From NCBI GenBank assembly GCA_947466965.1, contig CANIFU010000008.1, forward strand, positions 1 to 64,000: a stretch of DNA of 64,000 nt. Direction: 5' to 3'. Below, in pieces: positions 1 through 11,457 of the stretch (its first letter is position 1; every line of letters begins with the position of its first letter). Under the pieces are notes generated by a model. The model worked only from the letters and a program-made list of their open reading frames with translations. It did no database searches and was not told the DNA's origin. A program made the translations under genes and the position numbers. Source of the DNA: Bacteroidota bacterium. GTDB lineage: Bacteria > Bacteroidota > Bacteroidia > 2-12-FULL-35-15.

Positions 1-2
1 CT

Positions 3-782
3 CCGGTAAACGGAACAGTTTCTAAATTGAATAAAGAGAAGGGTGAACGTGTTGTTGGAACAGCACAGATGGAAGGTACAGAAATTATGCGACTTGCAAA
101 TTTAAATGAAATGGAAGTGAGCGTTGAGGTAAATGAGAATGATATTGTTCGTGTTCAGAATGGCGATACTTCAACGATTGAAGTGGATGCTTACTTAGGA
201 AGAAAATTTAAAGGTATTGTTACTGAAATTGCAAACTCTGCCAATACCACAGGTGTGACTGCTGAGCAGGTAACTAATTTTGTTGTAAAGATCCGGATTT
301 TACAAGAGTCTTATATGGACCTATTAATAGCGAATAATAATATCGCTCCTTTTCGTCCGGGCATGAGTGCGACGGTAGATGTTCAAACAAAAAAAGTGGA
401 CAACATCATTGCTGTGCCTATTCAATCGGTAACAACAAGAAGTGACAGTACTGCATTTAATGAGCAAAACAAGCAGCGAGGTGGAGATGAAGATGAGGAT
501 GAAATTGTTGTAAAAAATGAAAACGATAAAACACAAATTGACGACGCTTTAATAAAAATTGAAGAATGTGTTTTTGTATACAATGCTACTGAAGGCAAAG
601 TGAAAATGGTTAAGGTGAAAACAGGCATTCAGGATAACAATTTTATAGAAATTATTTCGGGACTTAAGGTAGGTGATGAAATCGTTTCTGCTCCATATAG
701 TGCTATCGCTAAAGAGTTAAAAGATGGCGATGTAGTAACGAAAGTTGATAAATCAGAATTGTTTACAATCACTAAAAAGTAA
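3..782 (+). CDS. Efflux RND transporter periplasmic adaptor (HlyD/MacA-like), 5'-truncated by window edge
   Basis: Frame is open from the window edge (PVNGTVSKLNKEKGERVVGTAQMEGTEIMRLANLNEMEVSVEVNENDI); barrel-sandwich/beta-barrel adaptor pattern. Confidence 0.85.
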   Translation, partial: PVNGTVSKLNKEKGERVVGTAQMEGTEIMRLANLNEMEVSVEVNENDIVRVQNGDTSTIEVDAYLGRKFKGIVTEIANSANTTGVTAEQVTNFVVKIRILQESYMDLLIANNNIAPFRPGMSATVDVQTKKVDNIIAVPIQSVTTRSDSTAFNEQNKQRGGDEDEDEIVVKNENDKTQIDDALIKIEECVFVYNATEGKVKMVKVKTGIQDNNFIEIISGLKVGDEIVSAPYSAIAKELKDGDVVTKVDKSELFTITKK

Positions 783-787
783 ACGAC

Positions 788-1501
788 ATGGCGCTGATCT
801 TAAATTTAGAAACAGCAACTACAGTTTGTAGTGTTTCTCTTGCAAAAGATGGTGTGCTGCTTGCCCTGAAAGAACTGAATGGAGATTATTCACATGCAGA
901 AAATCTAACCTTGTTCATTGAAGATGTGCTTCATCAAGCGGAGGTGAACATTTCAGCTCTTGATGCGATTGCTGTTAGCAAAGGCCCTGGATCTTATACC
1001 GGCTTACGTATCGGTGTTAGTTCCGCAAAAGGATTGTGCTACGCTCTTGGAAAGCCCTTGATCGCAATTAGTACGTTACAGCATCTTGCTTTATCCGTTT
1101 CATCAGGTCGCACAGCTTTAAAAATATTGGAAAGTGAACTTCAATTTCCTCTTTTTTGTCCGATGATTGATGCTAGAAGAATGGAAGTTTATTGTGCAAT
1201 TTTTGATTCAGGTAACAAAGAGATACAACCCATTGCTGCTGAAATAATTGAAGAAAATTCTTTTTCAAACATTTTAAAGTCTAATCAGCTTATTTTTTTT
1301 GGAGATGGTGCGGCTAAATGTAAAGTGCTCTTTTCATCGAATAAGAACGCATTTTTTATTGATGATATAGTGCCTTCTGCCCAAGATATGATTGTGCTAT
1401 CAGAACAGGCTTTTAATAATGGTCGGTTTGAAGACGTTGCATATTTCGAACCCTTTTATTTGAAAGATTTTGTGGCAGGCAAAAAGAAAGGTGATCTTTA
1501 A
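788..1501 (+). CDS. tsaB: tRNA threonylcarbamoyladenosine biosynthesis protein TsaB
   Basis: MALILNLETATTVCSVSLAKDG...SKGPGSYTGLRIGVSSAKGLCYALGKPLIAISTL is a TsaB signature. Confidence 0.93.
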   Translation: MALILNLETATTVCSVSLAKDGVLLALKELNGDYSHAENLTLFIEDVLHQAEVNISALDAIAVSKGPGSYTGLRIGVSSAKGLCYALGKPLIAISTLQHLALSVSSGRTALKILESELQFPLFCPMIDARRMEVYCAIFDSGNKEIQPIAAEIIEENSFSNILKSNQLIFFGDGAAKCKVLFSSNKNAFFIDDIVPSAQDMIVLSEQAFNNGRFEDVAYFEPFYLKDFVAGKKKGDL

Positions 1502-2481
1502 TAAAAACGGTATGCGAATTTCACTATCCCTATCGAATTATGCAAGTGGTCGCGAGTGATTTTTGATTTTAACAAATTATTTGTTTCATCATACAAATAG
1601 CTTAATTCTGAAACAAGTCCATCGTTTTTAAATTTCTTTTCTTCCAACAGAACGCCATTCGCATCAAATTTATAAGTAGTATATTCTTTTATATTTCCAC
1701 TTTCATTACTACTATAGTTTCTGTCAACCACATTCCCATTAGTATCATATTTATAACTGTTTTCTTGCCTCATCCAGCTCACAATGAACTCGTAGTTTTC
1801 ACTTATTTTATTCCCCTTTTCGTCGTAATTAATGATTGCTTTTTTATACTCCCGTCCTTCATCATTTTTACATATTTTCTTGATCTGTGTTGGTGTCATC
1901 TGAATGTACTCGAATGTTTCACTGGATAAAATATTCTGAACGCCTAATTGAAATTCGTTTTTATTTTCGCTGATGTTCGTTTCTCGGAAGTGCATTTCTT
2001 TAATGAGTTGCCCCTTTTCGTTGTACTCATAATAATAGGAGTTATAATATGCCCCCATTTTTACTCTTTTGGTAATAATTCTACTTTGTTGATCATAATA
2101 TATATCAGCAAAAATGGTGTCATTGTAATATCTTGTAACCGAACGAGTGCTTGCTGCTTTAACAACATTTCCTTTCTTTCTTATTTCAGGAATGTCTACA
2201 ACCTCATTTTCAGCAAAATTTAAAATGGTATAATAGTAACGAGTAATTCTTCCCTGAATATCGAACTCATATCCCTGACTCGCACCTTTATCTATGATTA
2301 CTTCGCCGTCGGGTTTGTCAACAATCACAACATCAATTCTTTTAATCTTATTTTGCTTTATAATCATTGCATTAAAAGATGTAGGTCCAATGCCTATTTC
2401 AACTGGATTGTTGTTTACAATCTGGGCAATACCGGCAACATTTAAAATAAAAAAAAGTAAAAGGGTGTTGGCTATCTTCAT
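1498..2481 (-). CDS. Hypothetical secreted protein with YD/RHS-like repeats
   Basis: Signal-peptide-like N-terminus; repeated [10 protein letters not shown] / [10 protein letters not shown] / [11 protein letters not shown] units. Confidence 0.65.
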   Translation of the reverse strand: MKIANTLLLFFILNVAGIAQIVNNNPVEIGIGPTSFNAMIIKQNKIKRIDVVIVDKPDGEVIIDKGASQGYEFDIQGRITRYYYTILNFAENEVVDIPEIRKKGNVVKAASTRSVTRYYNDTIFADIYYDQQSRIITKRVKMGAYYNSYYYEYNEKGQLIKEMHFRETNISENKNEFQLGVQNILSSETFEYIQMTPTQIKKICKNDEGREYKKAIINYDEKGNKISENYEFIVSWMRQENSYKYDTNGNVVDRNYSSNESGNIKEYTTYKFDANGVLLEEKKFKNDGLVSELSYLYDETNNLLKSKITRDHLHNSIGIVKFAYRFY

Positions 2482-4538
2482 TTAATATTCATTTGTTTCA
2501 ATGCCGTTTCAATATGTGTTTCAGGTTGTAAACATGTTTTATTCCGACAAACATAAATAAGTGTTTCATCATTTTTAAACCTGTTTATCAATAAAGGTAA
2601 CGAGCTTATTGAAGTGCTTCCTGCAAATATCTTATTTGGATAGTAATGTTTGTTGAAGGATTTTCTTTTTTCATCAACAGCTTTACCAACAATTGCCACT
2701 TCGTAAAAGGGTTGACTGAAAAACAAAAGTAGCATCGCCCAATTGCTATATCCTGCTCCGTAATTTTCTATTTCTCCCACTACATTATTCAACATTTTTT
2801 TGCTCTTTGCAATGTATTCTTCTTTTTCAAAATGATGTCCCAAAAGAAAAAGTGATTTAGCAATACTTGAGTTAGACGCAGGAATAACATTGTCGGATAG
2901 TTCCATTTTTCGTGTGATCAATGCTTTATCCATGTCTGAAGTAAAGTAAAACATACCTGAATGTTCATCCTGAAAATGTTCAAAAACATATATCATGAGG
3001 TCGTTCGCTTTTTGTAAAAAATTTTCTTCACCGGTTGTTTCGTATAACGTAATGAGTGCATCTATTGTAAAAGAATAATCTTCCAAAAATCCATTGATGG
3101 GCACATGTTTTTCTGCAAAAGTTTCTTTACCCGTTTTTATGGATGCTAAATGGCTTAATTTATTTCCGTTGCTCACCGTATTTTCCAAAAGAAAATGAAT
3201 GTTTTTTAATGCAACATCTAAAAAGTGCTGTTCCTCAAAAACACTATAGGCATCGGTAAACGCCTTTAGCATCAGCGCATTCCAGGAAGTGATAATTTTG
3301 TTATCCAAGCCGGGGCGGATACGTTTTTCTCTGACAAGAAGTAGACTATTTTTACATTCTTGGATTATCTTTTGTAATTCGTTAACACTAATATTGTTTC
3401 GTTGCGCGATAGTAATATCATCATCATGACGCAGTAAAATATAATTATTGTGTTCCCACAATCCTCTATCATTCACATTGTAGTAATCAGCAAACAACTC
3501 AAATTTATCTGTTAAAAGTTTTTCTAATTCAACTTTGGTCCACACATAATATTTTCCTTCAACTCCTTCCGAATCGGCATCCAGTGCGGAATAAAATGCT
3601 CCTTCAGGAGAAGTGAGTTCTCGTTCAATAAAAGCAAGTGTTTCATAAACAACATCCTTATATAAAGGGTTTTTTGTCTTTTGAAATGCTTCTGCATAAA
3701 GTGATACTAATTGCGCATTGTCATAAAGCATTTTTTCAAAGTGCGGTACTTTCCAAAAGTGATCTACCGAATAGCGGGCAAATCCTCCCCCAATCTGATC
3801 ATATATTCCGCCAAAAGCCATTTTTTTTAAGGTGAGTTCTACATGGTTGTGTACCTCAATATTTGTTGTGTGATGCGCATATCTTAAAAGAAATTGATAG
3901 TTATTTGGAAGGGGAAATTTCGGTGCTTTATTGGGTCCACCATCTGCATCATCAAAACATTGTTTCCAGGCAACTACACTTTTGTGAAGCAGCTCTATTG
4001 TTAACGCTTGTTCAATTGGGTTGACTTTCACTAGTTCTGCCAGCTTTACACCTTCAGTCAATTGTTTGGCATAGTCCAGCACTTTTTCTGTCTCTTGCTG
4101 ATAGGCATCTGCTAGATTCAATAAGATGTTCATCCAATTTTGTTTTTGGAAATAGGTGCCACCATAAATTGGTCTGCCATCTGGAAGTGTGAAACAATTG
4201 AGTGGCCATCCGCCTTGTCCGGTCATCAGCTGAACGGCCATCATATATACCTGATCAATATCCGGACGCTCCTCTCGGTCTACTTTGATGCAGATGAAAT
4301 AATCATTCATTAATTGTGCAACCTGCTCATCCTCAAAACTCTCGTGCTCCATCACATGACACCAATGGCATGCAGAATAGCCAACACTAACAAGTATCAA
4401 TTTGTTTTCATCTTTTGCTTTTTCTAATGTGGCATCATTCCATGGATGCCAGTTAACTGGATTGTGCGCATGCTGCAGCAAATAAGGACTGCTTTCATGA
4501 ATCAGTGTGTTTGTATAGAGGGGATTTGTCTCTTTCAT
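2478..4538 (-). CDS. Thioredoxin domain-containing protein (DUF255 / YyaL-like)
   Basis: [29 protein letters not shown]...[18 protein letters not shown]...[11 protein letters not shown]. Confidence 0.93.
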   Translation of the reverse strand: MKETNPLYTNTLIHESSPYLLQHAHNPVNWHPWNDATLEKAKDENKLILVSVGYSACHWCHVMEHESFEDEQVAQLMNDYFICIKVDREERPDIDQVYMMAVQLMTGQGGWPLNCFTLPDGRPIYGGTYFQKQNWMNILLNLADAYQQETEKVLDYAKQLTEGVKLAELVKVNPIEQALTIELLHKSVVAWKQCFDDADGGPNKAPKFPLPNNYQFLLRYAHHTTNIEVHNHVELTLKKMAFGGIYDQIGGGFARYSVDHFWKVPHFEKMLYDNAQLVSLYAEAFQKTKNPLYKDVVYETLAFIERELTSPEGAFYSALDADSEGVEGKYYVWTKVELEKLLTDKFELFADYYNVNDRGLWEHNNYILLRHDDDITIAQRNNISVNELQKIIQECKNSLLLVREKRIRPGLDNKIITSWNALMLKAFTDAYSVFEEQHFLDVALKNIHFLLENTVSNGNKLSHLASIKTGKETFAEKHVPINGFLEDYSFTIDALITLYETTGEENFLQKANDLMIYVFEHFQDEHSGMFYFTSDMDKALITRKMELSDNVIPASNSSIAKSLFLLGHHFEKEEYIAKSKKMLNNVVGEIENYGAGYSNWAMLLLFFSQPFYEVAIVGKAVDEKRKSFNKHYYPNKIFAGSTSISSLPLLINRFKNDETLIYVCRNKTCLQPETHIETALKQMNIK

Positions 4539-4858
4539 GTTCTAAAAATACGAAGGATAATTAGTATCCTATTTTTATCGGGTACATTATTTAAATTCAT
4601 TTATGCGCATTCATTTTCTAAACAAAAAAATTGATTAAAAAAATCTATCTCCCGATGCACAGAAAACATCTTCGCATGATACTTAATTTTATGTAAAAAA
4701 ATTTTATCGAAAGAGTAGAAAGGGTGGTAGCAACTGAAATAAAAAGTCCAAATTTATACTACTAAAATGTTGCTGGTTAAGTATGTTTTTATGTGAAGCA
4801 ATTTTTTTAGCATGCTTTTTATTTCTGGATCAGGGGTTGTTGCAGTATAAAAATGTGC

Positions 4859-5329
4859 TTATAAATCACCTAGATTCAACGGAACATTTTTCACCATATC
4901 CACCGGGTAACTTTTTTTAACAAACAACTTTCCCACATTTAAATTACCTTTTAATCCTACTTTAATACTTTTACTCATTGCAATCGAAAACAAGTTTGGT
5001 AATTCGTTGGCATTTAACTTTGAAAAATCTGATTTGATATTAAACGTATATCCTTGTTCGGAGTTTGCTTTAATTTTTACATTTTTTGTTATCGACGCTT
5101 TTCCCACATTCATTCCGCTAACACTAGCATCTAAATCAGAACGATAGATCATAAATGCGGTGTTGTTCGGATTTTTTATTTTTGCCGTTACATCAATATC
5201 AATTCCTTTTTGAGAAACTTTATTTATTTTAACATTTTCGATTCCCATAAATGTTATTTCTTTAAAGTCGCCACAGGATGAGAAAAGTATAACAGGGAGC
5301 GCAAAAAGTAGAAGAATGATTTTTTTCAT
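4859..5329 (-). CDS. LEA type 2 family lipoprotein-like protein
   Basis: Lipobox-like LFSSCGDF; ENVKINKVSQKGIDIDVTAKIKNPN pattern of LEA_2/WHy domains. Confidence 0.7.
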   Translation of the reverse strand: MKKIILLLFALPVILFSSCGDFKEITFMGIENVKINKVSQKGIDIDVTAKIKNPNNTAFMIYRSDLDASVSGMNVGKASITKNVKIKANSEQGYTFNIKSDFSKLNANELPNLFSIAMSKSIKVGLKGNLNVGKLFVKKSYPVDMVKNVPLNLGDL

Positions 5330-5353
5330 AAATGTATTTTTATTTTGAAAACG

Positions 5354-5383
5354 TAAAGGCGCAATTTTTATTTTGCGCCTTTA
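5354..5383 (-). terminator. Stem-loop downstream of the M20 dipeptidase gene
   Basis: Perfect 11-bp inverted repeat TAAAGGCGCAA...TTGCGCCTTTA. Confidence 0.55.
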
Positions 5384-5417
5384 GATCTAATCACAATAAA
5401 TATTTCTTTGAATTTTA

Positions 5418-6794
5418 TTACTTACTTAAATCTGTAAAATTTTTGTAGAAATAAGGAATTGTTTCAATGCCTTTTAAGTAATTGAAAACACCATAATGTT
5501 CGTTTGGAGAATGAATCGCATCTGAGTCTAAACCAAAGCCCATCAATACCGAATCTAATCCCAATTCACTTTTGAACATTGCAACAATAGGAATACTTCC
5601 TCCGCTGCGAACAGGTACCGGTTTTTTTCCGAATGTTGTTTCCATTGCCATGCTCGCTGCTTTGTAGGCAACAGATGTACTTGGAGTAACAACAGGCTCT
5701 CCGCCATGGTGAGGAGTCACTTTTACTTTTACCGATTTAGGAGCGATGCTCTCAAAATAATTTTTGAAAAGTTCGGTTATCTTATCACTGTTTTGGTGAG
5801 GAACTAAGCGCATCGAAATTTTAGCGTACGCTTTTGAAGCAATCACTGTTTTTGCTCCTTCGCCCTGATAACCGCCCCAGATGCCATTTACGTCCAATGT
5901 CGGACGGATTGAATTTCTCTCGTTGGTTGTAAATCCCTCTTCACCATGAATATCTGAAAGATCCAATGCTTTTTTGTATGCGTCTAAACTAAAAGGCGCT
6001 TTTGCCATTTCAGCGCGTTCTTCAGCCGTTAATATTTCCACATCATCATAAAACCCGGGTATCGTAATGTGGTCTTTATCATCTTTCATTTTTGCGATCA
6101 TCTCACATAAAATGTTGATAGGGTTTGCAACTGCTCCTCCATATAATCCGGAATGTAAATCCCGGTTCGGACCCGTTACTTCCACTTCAACATAACTCAA
6201 TCCGCGTAATCCAACAGTAATTGAAGGGATATCGTTAGCAATAATTCCAGTATCAGAAATCACAATAACATCTGCTTTCAATTTTTCTTTATTCGCTTTT
6301 ACAAAAATACCAAGGTTTGTTGAGCCAACTTCTTCTTCTCCTTCGATCATGAATTTTACATTACATGGCAGAGAATTGGTTTGCATCATCAGTTCAAACG
6401 CTTTTACATGCATATACATCTGACCTTTATCATCACATGCACCACGGGCATATATTTTTCCATCTTTAATTACCGGTTCAAAGGGCCCTGAAGTCCATAA
6501 TTCAATAGGGTCAGCAGGCTGAACATCATAATGTCCATATACTAAAACGGTTGGCAATTGGGGGTCGATAATTTTTTCTCCATAAACAATCGGATAGCCC
6601 GCTGTTTCACAGATTTCCACTTTTTCTGCTCCAGCAGCAATCAGATTTCCTTTGATCACAGCTGCTGTCTTTATAACATCGTTTTTATATGCAGCATCAG
6701 CGCTTACCGATGGTATGCGCAGCAGTTCAAACAGTTCGTTTAAAAAGCGGTCTTTGTTTTTTTCAATGTAAGCGTTTATGGCTGGATTCGTCAT
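5418..6794 (-). CDS. M20 family dipeptidase
   Basis: VLVYGHYDVQPADPIELWTSGPFEPVIKDGKIYARGACDDKGQ; MIEGEEEVGS metal-site motifs. Confidence 0.92.
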   Translation of the reverse strand: MTNPAINAYIEKNKDRFLNELFELLRIPSVSADAAYKNDVIKTAAVIKGNLIAAGAEKVEICETAGYPIVYGEKIIDPQLPTVLVYGHYDVQPADPIELWTSGPFEPVIKDGKIYARGACDDKGQMYMHVKAFELMMQTNSLPCNVKFMIEGEEEVGSTNLGIFVKANKEKLKADVIVISDTGIIANDIPSITVGLRGLSYVEVEVTGPNRDLHSGLYGGAVANPINILCEMIAKMKDDKDHITIPGFYDDVEILTAEERAEMAKAPFSLDAYKKALDLSDIHGEEGFTTNERNSIRPTLDVNGIWGGYQGEGAKTVIASKAYAKISMRLVPHQNSDKITELFKNYFESIAPKSVKVKVTPHHGGEPVVTPSTSVAYKAASMAMETTFGKKPVPVRSGGSIPIVAMFKSELGLDSVLMGFGLDSDAIHSPNEHYGVFNYLKGIETIPYFYKNFTDLSK

Positions 6795-7212
6795 TTTGTA
6801 TTTTTTTTGAATTGTGTGAAAAAGTTAATAATTAGCAGCGACTAATTTTATATGTACAAATTTGCAATTATTATTGATACCATCCTTTAATTATGGTCTT
6901 TTTTTGGCCGAAATATTTTGTTCAAAAGATTAGCGTTTTAGTTTCGATTTTGCTCAGTTTAAAGCACTTCAAAATGTAAGAAATCGATTCATCTCATTTT
7001 AAAAAATAAGAGGGAATTGCTTATTATAATTTCAGATTAGAACACCTCCTTGCAACTATCTGATGAAAATGCGCGTCATGTTAATTGAAATGATGAGATC
7101 CGCTTTTTTATTATTTAGCCGATGAACGCCTAAAAAACATAGTTTAAATAACTTATTTATGATATTTTATTTGATATATTTGTTTGATTTACAGAATGTA
7201 AGAATAGATTAA

Positions 7213-9378
7213 ATGGTTGATTTTAAATTAAATAGATATATTTTTTCTGTTTTCCTTACCATTTTGTTTTATGGTGAGAATGTTAATGCGCAACTTATTA
7301 CCAGTACAGCACTTTCACCTGCATTAATGGTTCAAAATGTACTTTTAGGTGGTGGCATTTCTGCTTCAGGAATCACCTATGATGGTAGTCCAACTGCCCG
7401 AGGTACATTTAACGGATCGTCCTCCAATATTGGTTTTGCTTCCGGAATCCTTCTCACAAGCGGCAATAACGCCAATGCTATCGGACCCAATAACATGTCC
7501 GGTGCTTCCACAATGAATGCACTACCCGGAGATCCCGACTTGAATATCATTATGGCGCCTACATTGAGTTATGACGCCACAATTATTGAATTTGACTTTG
7601 TTGCCACTTCAGATAGTATCCGTTTTAATTATGTCTTTGGCTCGGAAGAGTACATGGAATTTGTGAGTACCACTCCCGGTGGTATAAACGATGGTTTTGG
7701 CTTTTTTATCAGCGGGCCCGGTATTGCTGGTCCCTTTAGTGGTGGTGCTCAGAATATCGCACTTGTACCCGGAACAAGTCTGCCTGTTACAATGTTCAAT
7801 CTGAGCTTAAATACCAATTCCGCCTATTATTTTGATAATGGAGATGGATTTGGAACCGGTACGGCTCCCGATGGCTTGACGGTTCAGTACGATGGATTCA
7901 CGGTTCCTTTAGTGGCTGTTGCTGCTGTTCAGTGCGGACAAACCTATCATATTAAACTTGCGATAGCGGATGGAGGAGATGATATTTTGGACTCAGGTGT
8001 ATTTATTGAAGAAGGTAGTTTTACAAGCACCGGAAATGTACACATTTCTTCCTCAACTAGTTTTGGTGGAGCAGTTTCTGGGAATGATACAACAATTTAT
8101 GAAGGATGTGGGTTCGCATCTATTTTATTCGACAGAGGATTAAATAATTTATCTGTAGCAGATACCTTTTCATTTTCGCTTTCCGGATCCGCTTCAAATG
8201 GAATCGATTTTTCTTCGATTGTGGATAGTGTTTATTTTGCAGTTGGACAGGATTCGGCTTATATAACTATCAACGCTCTGCCTGACGCGCTGATTGAAGG
8301 AACCGAAACCGCAGTTTTAACTGTTTACGCAAATACTCCTTGCGGAAATGATACTGCAACAATTACACTTTTAATTGTTGATTCCCCTCCATTAACTGTA
8401 AATTTAAATAATGATACCACATTGGGTTGCCCTTTTCTTAATCTTCCTTTAACAGTCTCAGTCAACGGAGGTGTCGCTATAGGAAATTATACTTATACTT
8501 GGACAAATACAACAAGCACATCCGCTTCTGCAATTGTTAATCCTATTGAAACAACTACCTATTATATTACAATTTCAGATAGTTGCGGAAATACGGCCAC
8601 CGATAGTGTGGTTATTACTATAAATCCATACATCCCTTTGCAACTTGCACTAACAAATGATACAACTATTTGTGAAGGGAATCATGTGTTACTCGATGCG
8701 AATCCTTCTTTTGGTTTGCCGGATTATATTTACAGCTGGTCGCCTTCCATTTCATTGCTTGATTCGGCAACAGTTGCACCTGTTTCATCAACTAGTTACA
8801 TTGTTATAGCTACTGACCATTGTGGAATATCTATTTCAGATACAGTAACGGTTACAATATCCCCGATCGCTGCCGATTTTAGCTACAGCTTTATTACGAA
8901 TCAAAGTGTGCACTTTCAAAATCAGTCGACAGGCGCTATTTCTTATCTTTGGAATTTTGGTGACGGATCACAGGATTCAACTTCAACGGAAGACAGTCCA
9001 ATTCATAATTATATCAATGACGGAACCTATACCGTTATGTTGATTTCCACAAATAGCGAAGACTGCAGTGATACTGTTTACCAGAGTGTAATAGTGCTTC
9101 CTGATTTTTATTTTTATTTCCCAAATGCGTTTACTCCGAATGCAAGTGGACGAAACGACCTTTTTATGGGTTACGGTGTGGGAATAAAAAAATACAACAT
9201 GAAAATTTATAATCGCTGGGGAGAAAAACTTTTTGAAACGGAAGATCTTTATACCGGTTGGGATGGGACATATATGGGGCAAAAAGCTCCTTCAGCTGTT
9301 TATGCTGTCATATTTGATTTGGAAGGATATCACTTTGAAGTTGCAAGAAGAATCGGAAGCATTACCTTAGTTCGTTAA
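7213..9378 (+). CDS. Choice-of-anchor L domain protein with PKD domain and gliding-motility-associated (T9SS type B) C-terminal domain
   Basis: FNYVFGSEEYMEFV...NDGFGFFISGPG; C-terminal FPNAFTPNASGRNDLFMGYGVGIKKYNMKIYNRWGEKLFET. Confidence 0.9.
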   Translation: MVDFKLNRYIFSVFLTILFYGENVNAQLITSTALSPALMVQNVLLGGGISASGITYDGSPTARGTFNGSSSNIGFASGILLTSGNNANAIGPNNMSGASTMNALPGDPDLNIIMAPTLSYDATIIEFDFVATSDSIRFNYVFGSEEYMEFVSTTPGGINDGFGFFISGPGIAGPFSGGAQNIALVPGTSLPVTMFNLSLNTNSAYYFDNGDGFGTGTAPDGLTVQYDGFTVPLVAVAAVQCGQTYHIKLAIADGGDDILDSGVFIEEGSFTSTGNVHISSSTSFGGAVSGNDTTIYEGCGFASILFDRGLNNLSVADTFSFSLSGSASNGIDFSSIVDSVYFAVGQDSAYITINALPDALIEGTETAVLTVYANTPCGNDTATITLLIVDSPPLTVNLNNDTTLGCPFLNLPLTVSVNGGVAIGNYTYTWTNTTSTSASAIVNPIETTTYYITISDSCGNTATDSVVITINPYIPLQLALTNDTTICEGNHVLLDANPSFGLPDYIYSWSPSISLLDSATVAPVSSTSYIVIATDHCGISISDTVTVTISPIAADFSYSFITNQSVHFQNQSTGAISYLWNFGDGSQDSTSTEDSPIHNYINDGTYTVMLISTNSEDCSDTVYQSVIVLPDFYFYFPNAFTPNASGRNDLFMGYGVGIKKYNMKIYNRWGEKLFETEDLYTGWDGTYMGQKAPSAVYAVIFDLEGYHFEVARRIGSITLVR

Positions 9379-9403
9379 AAATTAAAATAATAATAAAAAA
9401 ATC

Positions 9404-11425
9404 ATGAAATCATTTATCAAAAAAATCTCAACAGGTATAATTACAGTTTTTGTTTTTAACACTGCAGCTGCTCAATTAACTGTATCAATTGCAACACCCC
9501 TTTTAGCAGTAGATACCTTGCTTGGTTCTGGTGTTACTACCAGTGGAATTACTTTTTCAGGAGCGGCTAATTATTGTGGAACGTTTAATGGAGCATTTTC
9601 AAATATTGGATTTACCTCTGGTGCAATGCTAACTACTGGTGATATAAATGTGGCTCCAGGACCTAATGTGGCTGCAGGAAGTACATTAGGTGGAACGGGC
9701 ACTGTTTGTGCTGATCCGGAATTGAATGCGATATCTTCCACTACACTTTATGATGCCGCCATTCTTGAATTTGATTTTATTCCAACATCCGATACTGTAA
9801 AATTCCGTTATGTTTTTGCTTCGGAAGAATATCCTGAATTTGTTTGTTCAAATTTTAATGATGTATTTGGTTTCTTTATTTCTGGACCAAATCCTGCAGG
9901 TGGAAGCTATACAAATCAAAATATTGCAATTATTCCTGGCTCAGGTGGATTACCGGTTGCCATCAATACCGTAAATCCAGGAGTTGCTGGTACTTTCGGA
10001 ACAGCTGGTGGTTGCACAAGTCTGGGTTATTCTTCGCTTTATGTTAACAACGAAACCCCTCCAGGTGCAACAGTTGAGTATGATGGGTTTACTGTTCCAC
10101 TTACTGCTATTGCTGCAGTAAATTGCGGACAAACATATCACATTAAACTGGCTATTGCAGATGCTGGTGACGGAAGCTGGGATTCGGGTGTTTTTTTAGA
10201 AGCGGGTAGTTTCAGCAGTCAAGGTGTTACGATTGTTCCTGAAATTTCTTATGGTGGAGCAAACGATTCAACATTATATGAAGGCTGCGGATTGGCTTGT
10301 ATCTACTTTGTAAGAACATCTAATCTTGCAAATGCGGATACCGTAAATTTAACGATCGGGGGCTCAGCGGTAAATGGTGTGGATTATAACACAGGTGTTG
10401 TAGGCATTCCTCTGCCGTCACAATTGTTTTTTGCAGCCGGACAGGATTCTATATCATATTGTATCAATGCTGTATCCGATGCTGTTTTCGAAGGATTAGA
10501 TACAATTCAATTGTCTATTCTCCTTGCAGGAGCTTGTGGCGGTTCGATTACAACTGCAACTATTTATTTGAATGAATATACACCTCTTACTTTAAGCTTG
10601 AGTGATACAACATTCTGTAACCTTGGTGGAGTTTTTACACTCAATGCGGATGTGACGGGGGGAGTTGAACCTTACACCTATTCCTGGAGTACCGGCTTGC
10701 CTTCCATACCAAGTCCAACGGTTACTGTATCTTCCACAACAACCTATGTAGTTACTGTGAATGATGCCTGCACTGGAATAATTGATCCAACGCCAACCTT
10801 AACAGATTCTGCAACGATCACAGTTGCTGTATTTGCTCCCATGGTTGTAAATGCCGGAAGTGACATGATTGTTTGTCCGGGTGATCTATTAAATCTTAAT
10901 GCTTTCATTACTGGTGGTGGATCGCCTTATACCTATAGCTGGACAACTTTAGCGGGATCCGATAATGTTAATTCTCCGAATACAGCTGCAACCGGCTTAT
11001 CTGCAAATGCAAACGGAACCTATCAGGTTATCATTACAGATGTATGTGGAAACATTCAAAACGATCAGATCTCTATTGCTGTTGAACCCAGTTGTGAGCT
11101 CAACATTCCCAATATTATTACGCCTGATGGAAACGGACCGGCTATCAATGAATTTTTCTATGTAGAAAACCTAGATAAATTTCCCGGAAGCTCTTTATCG
11201 ATTTACAATCGTTGGGGAAATAATGTATTCGAAAGTGCTGATTATAAAAACGATTGGAATGGTTCAACGTATGTGGATGGGGTGTATTATTATGTCTTAA
11301 CAGTTCCCGTTTCCGGAACAGTGTCAGCCAAATCAACCCCTGTAGATTATTCTTCTTATAAAACAAGCAGTGTGGATAATAACAAAGTATTTGCCGGTTT
11401 TTTTCATATCACTCGTTCGAAATAA
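9404..11425 (+). CDS. Choice-of-anchor L domain protein, T9SS type B sorting domain
   Basis: FRYVFASEEYPEFVCSNFNDVFGFFISGPNP; C-terminal IPNIITPDGNGPAINEFFYVENL...IYNRWGNNVFES; paralog of the upstream gene. Confidence 0.88.
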   Translation: MKSFIKKISTGIITVFVFNTAAAQLTVSIATPLLAVDTLLGSGVTTSGITFSGAANYCGTFNGAFSNIGFTSGAMLTTGDINVAPGPNVAAGSTLGGTGTVCADPELNAISSTTLYDAAILEFDFIPTSDTVKFRYVFASEEYPEFVCSNFNDVFGFFISGPNPAGGSYTNQNIAIIPGSGGLPVAINTVNPGVAGTFGTAGGCTSLGYSSLYVNNETPPGATVEYDGFTVPLTAIAAVNCGQTYHIKLAIADAGDGSWDSGVFLEAGSFSSQGVTIVPEISYGGANDSTLYEGCGLACIYFVRTSNLANADTVNLTIGGSAVNGVDYNTGVVGIPLPSQLFFAAGQDSISYCINAVSDAVFEGLDTIQLSILLAGACGGSITTATIYLNEYTPLTLSLSDTTFCNLGGVFTLNADVTGGVEPYTYSWSTGLPSIPSPTVTVSSTTTYVVTVNDACTGIIDPTPTLTDSATITVAVFAPMVVNAGSDMIVCPGDLLNLNAFITGGGSPYTYSWTTLAGSDNVNSPNTAATGLSANANGTYQVIITDVCGNIQNDQISIAVEPSCELNIPNIITPDGNGPAINEFFYVENLDKFPGSSLSIYNRWGNNVFESADYKNDWNGSTYVDGVYYYVLTVPVSGTVSAKSTPVDYSSYKTSSVDNNKVFAGFFHITRSK

Positions 11426-11457
11426 TTCAGAAGAAAACTTTTCAATGAGTTTTAATA

